From NCBI GenBank assembly GCA_038238015.1, contig JBBRYA010000095.1, forward strand, positions 1 through 9,226: 9,226 bases of DNA, written 5' to 3'. This document shows positions 6,291-9,226 of this stretch, piece by piece. Made by a program: the position numbers and the translations under genes. This DNA comes from DASQFQ01 sp038238015. GTDB taxonomy: Bacteria > Actinomycetota > Thermoleophilia > Solirubrobacterales > Solirubrobacteraceae. How positions within the stretch are numbered: position 1 is the stretch's first letter; every line of letters starts with the position of its first letter. The notes under the pieces are model-generated. The model did no database searches and had not been told where the DNA came from. It worked only from the letters and a program-made list of their open reading frames with translations.

Positions 6291-6986
6291 ATGGCGCCGG
6301 GGACGAGGAACACCGCGGGGCTGCTGAGCCGGGTTCCCGTGTTCGAGGAGCTCGGCGAGGCCGACCTGGCGCGCGTGGCCGAGGTGGCCGTGCCGCGCTT
6401 CTTCTCGGCCCATCAGGTCGTCTTCCGCGAGGGCGACGACTCGGACACCTGTTACGTGATCGGCTCCGGCCATGCCCGCGCGCTGCGCGAGCACCCGGAC
6501 GGCCGGCAGATCACCCTGGCGACCTTCGGCCCCGGGGACATCTTCGGCGAGCTCGCGATGTTCGACGACGAGCGCCGCTCGGCGACCATCGAGGCGACCG
6601 ACGACCTCGAGACGGTCGCCGTCCCCGGCTCGGACATGCGGCGGCTGCTGCGCACCCATCCCGAGCTCGCCTTGAAGCTCGTGGTCGCGCTCGGCCGGCG
6701 GCTGCGAGCGGCCAACGAGCGGCTCGCCCGCCAGTCCTTTCAGACCGTCCAGAGCCGCGTCGCCGCCGTGCTGCTCAGCCTCGTGGAGCAGGCGCGCGCG
6801 GAGGGCGCGCGCGAGGGCGGCGTGCTGGTCACCGCGACGCAGGCCGACCTCGCCCAGCTCGCAGGCTCCTCGCGCGAGTCGGCGAGCCGCTTCCTCGCCG
6901 TGCTCGAGCGGGCGGGGGTGATCACCCAGGGCCGCGGGCGACTGACCGTGCACGATCCGAGCGCGCTGCACGGCTATGTCTACTGA
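6291..6986 (+). CDS. Crp/Fnr-family transcriptional regulator
   Basis: 231 residues. The cyclic-nucleotide-binding fold covers about 12-130 (LLSRVPVFEELGEADLARVA, then VVFREGDDSDTCYVIGSGHARAL). Its phosphate-binding cassette FGELAMFDDERRSATIEA (85-102) keeps Glu87 and the Arg96-Ser97 pair used to hold cAMP in Crp, so a cyclic nucleotide effector is plausible. There is no Cys cluster of Fnr type. A long dimerisation helix runs at about 122-165. The winged helix-turn-helix is at about 180-215 (TATQADLAQLAGSSRESASRFLAVLERAGVI), with the usual S-R-E-S-x-S-R recognition helix. No clear ribosome site precedes ATG 6291. It lies 27 nt after the DUF4349 gene and could be read through from it. Its stop lies 11 nt inside the Nudix gene. 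Confidence 0.93.
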   Translation: MAPGTRNTAGLLSRVPVFEELGEADLARVAEVAVPRFFSAHQVVFREGDDSDTCYVIGSGHARALREHPDGRQITLATFGPGDIFGELAMFDDERRSATIEATDDLETVAVPGSDMRRLLRTHPELALKLVVALGRRLRAANERLARQSFQTVQSRVAAVLLSLVEQARAEGAREGGVLVTATQADLAQLAGSSRESASRFLAVLERAGVITQGRGRLTVHDPSALHGYVY

Positions 6987-7392
6987 GCGCGAGATCTCCT
7001 ACGGCGGCCTTGTCGTCCGGGGAGATGAGGTGCTCGTCATCACCCCGGCGGGCCGGCACAGGATCAGCACCCTGCCCAAGGGCGGCGCAGACGCCGGCGA
7101 GAGCGCCGAGCAGGCGGCGGTGCGCGAGGTGCGCGAGGAGACGGGGGTCGAGGCGGCGATCCGCGGCGAGCTCGGCGAGGTCCAGTACTGGTACCGCCGC
7201 GGCGGCCGCAGCATCTTCAAGACCGTGCGCTACTTCCTCTGCGACTACCGCTCGGGAGACACCGCCGATCACGACGACGAGGTCGAGGAGGCGCGGTGGA
7301 TCCCGCTCGACCTTGCGCGCTCCGAGCTCAGCTATCCCGGCGAGCGCGAGCTGGCCGAGCGCGCGCTGTCGAAGCTCGGCCTCGACCGATAG
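6976..7392 (+). CDS. Nudix hydrolase
   Basis: 138 residues. It hydrolyses a nucleoside diphosphate linked to another group, needing divalent metal. The complete Nudix box G-x5-E-x7-R-E-V-x-E-E-x-G-V is at residues 36-58 (GGADAGESAEQAAVREVREETGV), with metal-binding Glu51, Glu54 and Glu55. The LPKGG lead-in and small size resemble dinucleoside polyphosphate or MutT1-like hydrolases, but the substrate cannot be fixed from sequence. The N-terminus MSTEREISYGGLVVRGDEVLVI forms the first strands of the fold. ATG 6976 overlaps the Crp/Fnr stop (ATGTCTACTGA), so the two are probably co-translated. The next gene starts 12 nt after its stop. Confidence 0.93.
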   Translation: MSTEREISYGGLVVRGDEVLVITPAGRHRISTLPKGGADAGESAEQAAVREVREETGVEAAIRGELGEVQYWYRRGGRSIFKTVRYFLCDYRSGDTADHDDEVEEARWIPLDLARSELSYPGERELAERALSKLGLDR

Positions 7393-7404
7393 GGTCTCGG
7401 CGCG

Positions 7405-7803
7405 ATGCAGGTGCTCAACTTCTACTCGACGGTCTTCGCCGACCAGATGAAGCGCGGCCGCAAGACGGCCACCATCCGGCTCGGCGACAAGTCGCACAAG
7501 TACCGCAAGAACCAGCTGGTGCTCGTGACCGTCGGCTACCAGTACTCGCCGCGCGAGAAGCTCTTCCACGCGGTCATCGACGCCATCGAGGTCAAGCGGG
7601 TGAAGGACCTCTCCCCGCGCGACATCGAGCACGACAACCCCGAGTTCCGCCGCACTGAGGAGCTCGTGCACTTCCTCGAGCAGATCTACGGCAAGTCGGT
7701 CTCGCTCGAGGACACCGTCACCGTCGTGCGCTTCTCCCAGATCGTCGAGAACCCGCCCGACTTCCAGGACCGCCTACGCGGAGTGGGCGGCGCGCAAAAC
7801 TGA
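7405..7803 (+). CDS. ASCH-domain (PUA-like) protein, possibly an N4-acetylcytidine amidohydrolase relative
   Basis: 132 residues covering a complete ASCH domain. The N-terminus NFYSTVFADQMKRGRKTATIR contains the GRKTxTIR motif shared with E. coli YqfB (N4-acetylcytidine amidohydrolase). Lys20 and Thr23 align with YqfB catalytic Lys21 and Thr24. Aligning LSPRDIEHDN with the corresponding YqfB stretch places Asp77 where YqfB has catalytic Glu74. The C-terminal VHFLEQIYGKSVSLEDTVTVVRFSQIV also follows the YqfB pattern. It could act on a modified nucleoside or bind RNA; the alignment is from memory. It sits 12 nt after the Nudix gene in the same operon. The ribosome site is weak (GGGTCTCGG). A strong hairpin begins on its stop codon. 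The protein is probably cytoplasmic, with no signal or membrane segment. Confidence 0.85.
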   Translation: MQVLNFYSTVFADQMKRGRKTATIRLGDKSHKYRKNQLVLVTVGYQYSPREKLFHAVIDAIEVKRVKDLSPRDIEHDNPEFRRTEELVHFLEQIYGKSVSLEDTVTVVRFSQIVENPPDFQDRLRGVGGAQN

Positions 7804-7834
7804 TCGGTTCAAGGCTTCGCCTTGAGCCCGATCA
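7801..7834 (+). terminator. Hairpin at the end of the ASCH gene
   Basis: TGATCGGTTCAAGGC pairs with GCCTTGAGCC(C)GATCA around a TTC triloop: about 15 bp with one G-T pair and one bulged C. It begins exactly at the TGA stop. There is no T-tract, as is common for high-GC terminators. The inner part carries the 21-bp repeat also found at 7860. Confidence 0.65.
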
Positions 7835-7880
7835 CGAGGGGTAGCGAGACCGCTCGGTGCAAGGCTTCGCCTTGAGCCCG
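7810..7880. repeat. Two identical 21-bp copies, 50 bp apart
   Basis: The sequence CAAGGCTTCGCCTTGAGCCCG occurs at 7810-7829 plus the following G (7830), and again at 7860-7880. Each copy forms a 6-bp hairpin. The 11-bp core AAGGCTTCGCC appears a third time at 7967-7977 inside the neighbouring minus-strand gene. The three occurrences suggest a small dispersed intergenic palindrome family (REP-like), though this window alone cannot show that. Confidence 0.7.
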
Positions 7881-7892
7881 CTCTACCGAGCG
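7851..7892 (-). terminator. Nested hairpin at the end of the membrane-protein gene
   Basis: The outer arms CGCTCGGT (7851-7858) and ACCGAGCG (7885-7892) pair perfectly over 8 bp. They enclose the inner hairpin CAAGGC-TTC-GCCTTG (7860-7874). The right arm contains the stop codon of the minus-strand gene. It probably terminates transcription arriving from the right and may also work in the other direction. Confidence 0.55.
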
Positions 7893-8470
7893 CTGCGTGA
7901 GCCGGGAGGCGCGGCTGAGTTGATGGTGCTGATCGGCGCGGGCGCGGGCGTCGACGGGGAGTCGTAAAGGCTTCGCCCCGCGTGGTTGCGCCGGATCGGC
8001 GCGTTGGCGAGCGTGAACGCCGAGCTCGCGGCGATGCCCGTGGCGAAGAGCGCGATCCACGCGCCCTGACGGCGCTCGGCGAGGGCCGGAGCGTCCGGGA
8101 TGTGGGCAAGCTTCACGACGACGACACCCAGCATCGCCAGCGTGACGGCGCGCAGCAGCTCGCGGGCGATCATCTCGGCGCTCGGGAACATCGTCGCCAG
8201 CGCCGTGACGACCGCCAGTGCGGCGAGGCCGCACAGCAGCGTGTCGGTCGTGGCGAAGACCACCCAGCCCGTGGTGCCGTCAGCCGAGGTGAACTCGCGC
8301 TGGAGATGCGTGAAGAAGCCGTCGATCGGGCCGTTGACGTCGCCGATGCCGGTCTGCTGAACGGTGGGCGCGGCGGCGGGCGCGTACCACGCGCGGCCGA
8401 GCGAGGCGATCAGCCCGGCACACGCCGCGATGATGAACAGCACGTTGCTTCGGAAGCTGAGGGCTCTCAT
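7883..8470 (-). CDS. Four-helix membrane protein of unknown function
   Basis: 195 residues from ATG at 8470 to TAG at 7885-7883. Four hydrophobic helices lie at about 9-27, 75-95, 105-122 and 137-156. The 45-residue loop between helices 1 and 2 (WYAPAAAPTVQQTGIGDVNG...SADGTTGW) is probably extracytoplasmic. The C-terminal tail after RR160-161 is Pro/Ser/Ala-rich. I do not recognise a named family. The stretch IAAC17 resembles a lipobox, but the hydrophobic run continues past the Cys, so a membrane helix is more likely. The frame stays open upstream. An ATG at 8542 has a good SD (GAGGAG) seven bases before it, giving 219 residues, but the extra 24 codons have many A/T third positions, unlike the gene, so I prefer 8470. 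The gene is convergent with the ASCH gene and divergent from groES, so it may share the CIRCE control region. Confidence 0.7.
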   Translation of the reverse strand: MRALSFRSNVLFIIAACAGLIASLGRAWYAPAAAPTVQQTGIGDVNGPIDGFFTHLQREFTSADGTTGWVVFATTDTLLCGLAALAVVTALATMFPSAEMIARELLRAVTLAMLGVVVVKLAHIPDAPALAERRQGAWIALFATGIAASSAFTLANAPIRRNHAGRSLYDSPSTPAPAPISTINSAAPPGSRSAR

Positions 8471-8541
8471 GAGTGGCTGGGATATCGGCAGTGCGAGCCG
8501 GTCCCTGTAGCAATCCGTGCAAGCGATAGAACACGCCCGCA

Positions 8542-8568
8542 TTGGCACTCTCCTCGAAAGAGTGCTCG
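8542..8568. promoter_or_regulatory. CIRCE operator 1 (HrcA site)
   Basis: TTGGCACTC-N9-GAGTGCTCG against the CIRCE consensus TTAGCACTC-N9-GAGTGCTAA. The left arm matches 8 of 9 and the right arm 7 of 9; the inner six pairs are perfect and the spacer is exactly 9. It lies upstream of the groES -35 element and on the side of the divergent membrane-protein gene. Confidence 0.88.
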
Positions 8569-8574
8569 TGTCAA
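8547..8574 (-). promoter_or_regulatory. Possible divergent promoter for the membrane-protein gene
   Basis: On the minus strand a perfect TTGACA (8574-8569) is followed after 16 bp by a weak -10, GAGAGT (8552-8547). CIRCE 1 would cover its spacer, -10 and start site. An alternative is TTGGGA (8626-8621), 17 bp, TAATAT (8603-8598), which shares the AT patch of the groES -10. Either is tentative. Confidence 0.3.
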
Positions 8575-8581
8575 GCTTGAC
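8570..8581. repeat. Perfect 12-bp palindrome over the -35 element
   Basis: GTCAAGCTTGAC reads the same on both strands. Its right half supplies the TTGAC of the groES -35 box; its left half supplies a perfect TTGACA (8574-8569) on the minus strand. It lies one base after CIRCE 1. It may simply be two back-to-back -35 elements, or an additional operator. Confidence 0.5.
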
Positions 8582-8604
8582 TTGAGGCTTGACTCTCATA
8601 TTAT
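8577..8604 (+). promoter_or_regulatory. Promoter of groES-groEL
   Basis: -35 TTGACT (8577-8582), a 16-bp spacer, and -10 TATTAT (8599-8604), close to the sigma-70 consensus and standing out in a GC-rich background. Transcription should begin near 8611, at the edge of CIRCE 2, so HrcA binding would block initiation. Confidence 0.75.
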
Positions 8605-8609
8605 GCGCG

Positions 8610-8636
8610 CTGGCACTCTGTCCCAACGAGTGCCAA
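8610..8636. promoter_or_regulatory. CIRCE operator 2 (HrcA site)
   Basis: CTGGCACTC-N9-GAGTGCCAA. The arms TGGCACTC and GAGTGCCA are a perfect 8-bp inverted repeat with the standard 9-bp spacer. It begins six bases after the groES -10 and covers the expected transcription start. Confidence 0.92.
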
Positions 8637-8664
8637 TCCAAGCGAACCGAGTGGAGGTCACCGC

Positions 8665-8955
8665 ATGAATCTCAAGCCTTTGGGCGATCGCCTGATCGTC
8701 AAGGCGGTCGAGGAGGAGGAGACGACGGCTTCGGGCCTCGTGCTTCCCGACACCGCCAAGGAGAAGCCCCAGAAGGGCAAGGTCCTCGCCGTCGGCGACG
8801 GCAAGCTCGACGACAACGGCAAGCGCGTCCCGCTCGACGTGAGCGAAGGCGACGAGGTCCTGTACTCCAAGTACGGCGGCACCGAGATCAAGGTCGACGG
8901 CGAGGACCTGCTGGTCCTGCGCGAGACCGACGTGCTGGCCAAGGTCCAGAGCTAA
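8665..8955 (+). CDS. groES: GroES co-chaperonin (Hsp10)
   Basis: 96 residues, the normal length. GroES forms the seven-membered lid that closes the GroEL folding chamber in the cytoplasm. The N-terminus MNLKPLGDRLIVKAVEEEE leads into the mobile loop (about residues 16-35, TTASGLVLPDTAKEKPQKG), which contacts GroEL. VLAVGDGK, GDEVLYSKYGGTEIKVDGEDLLVL and the ending DVLAKV are all typical. ATG 8665 is preceded by an excellent SD, GGAGGT (8653-8658), six bases away. Control is by the promoter and two CIRCE operators upstream. groEL follows 29 nt later. Confidence 0.98.
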   Translation: MNLKPLGDRLIVKAVEEEETTASGLVLPDTAKEKPQKGKVLAVGDGKLDDNGKRVPLDVSEGDEVLYSKYGGTEIKVDGEDLLVLRETDVLAKVQS

Positions 8956-8984
8956 GTCTTCAACCGGAACGAGAGAGCACACAC

Positions 8985-9226
8985 ATGGCACACAAGGAGA
9001 TCAAGTACGACGTCGAGGCCCGCACGGCCCTCGAGGGCGGCGTGGACGCCGTCGCCAACGCCGTCAAGGTGACGCTCGGCCCGCGCGGCCGCTACGTCGT
9101 CCTCGACAAGAAGTTCGGCGCCCCCACCATCACGAACGACGGCGTGACCATCGCTCGTGAGATCGAGGTCGAGGACGTCTTCCAGAACCAGGGCGCCCAG
9201 CTCGTACGCGAGGTCGCCACGGCGAC
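8985..9226 (+). CDS. groEL: GroEL chaperonin (Hsp60), N-terminal 80 codons, cut by window edge
   Basis: The frame opens at ATG 8985 and runs off the window. It reads MAHKEIKYDVEARTALEGG, then the equatorial-domain nucleotide-binding signatures KVTLGPRGRYVVLDKKFG (phosphate-loop TLGP) and APTITNDGVTIAREIEVED (the DGVT metal/ATP site), then QNQGAQLVREVAT. These are strongly conserved in GroEL, the ATP-driven folding chamber that works with GroES. The ribosome site is modest (GAGAGAG, 8971-8977). It is co-transcribed with groES, 29 nt downstream. Whether it is the only groEL copy cannot be told here; actinobacteria often have two. Confidence 0.98.
   Translation, partial: MAHKEIKYDVEARTALEGGVDAVANAVKVTLGPRGRYVVLDKKFGAPTITNDGVTIAREIEVEDVFQNQGAQLVREVATA

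Noticed and set aside
5025..6971. 648-codon minus-strand open frame across the DUF4349 and Crp/Fnr genes
   Set aside because: The plus strand carries recognisable domains throughout; the minus product is His/Arg/Gly-rich without motifs.
8471..8542. N-terminal extension of the membrane protein from ATG 8542 with SD GAGGAG
   Set aside because: Codons there have many A/T third positions and the peptide is Cys-rich and unlike the rest; the SD overlaps CIRCE 1 and may be chance. Kept as an alternative in the gene entry.
7982..8668. Plus-strand open frame antisense to the membrane-protein gene, running into groES
   Set aside because: The minus strand encodes four clean hydrophobic helices, and the plus frame runs through the CIRCE/promoter region.

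Overview
The window is very GC-rich, densely packed bacterial chromosome with strong G/C third positions. The gene content points to a high-GC actinobacterium: an lhr-nei pair, an ECF sigma factor next to a membrane DUF4349 protein, and a CIRCE-controlled groES-groEL operon. The style of several proteins suggests the Thermoleophilia/Solirubrobacterales side of the phylum. That placement is inferred from remembered family resemblance, not from a search. I see no rRNA, tRNA, CRISPR array, insertion sequence or phage gene.

Layout. (1) 1-4021, plus strand: the C-terminal part of a giant Lhr-type helicase, a Nei/Fpg-type DNA glycosylase and a glycerophosphodiester phosphodiesterase-like protein. 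Their stop and start codons overlap, so they form one translationally coupled repair-type operon. The lhr reading frame is broken once, near position 517. (2) 4011-4481, minus strand: a small secreted protein whose end overlaps the end of the GDPD gene. (3) 4535-6263, plus strand: an ECF sigma factor overlapping a two-helix membrane protein that looks like an anti-sigma factor fused to DUF4349. (4) 6291-7803, plus strand: a Crp/Fnr regulator overlapping a Nudix hydrolase gene, then an ASCH-domain protein resembling N4-acetylcytidine amidohydrolases. (5) 7801-7892: two hairpins carrying the same 21-bp repeat, forming the terminator zone between convergent genes. (6) 7883-8470, minus strand: an uncharacterised four-helix membrane protein. 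(7) 8542-9226: the groES-groEL control region, with two CIRCE (HrcA) operators bracketing a good promoter, then groES and the first 80 codons of groEL.

How the parts may work together: Lhr and Nei are a known actinobacterial repair pair. The sigma and DUF4349 proteins look like an envelope-signal module. The Crp, Nudix and ASCH genes look like a nucleotide-sensing and nucleotide-cleaning unit. The divergent arrangement at 8471-8664 makes the unknown membrane protein a candidate for heat-shock (HrcA) control together with groESL. Nothing here is a clear new defence or mobile system. The points most worth a second look are the lhr frameshift, the divergent CIRCE region, the repeat-bearing hairpins, the ASCH protein's active-site residues, and the start of the sigma factor.
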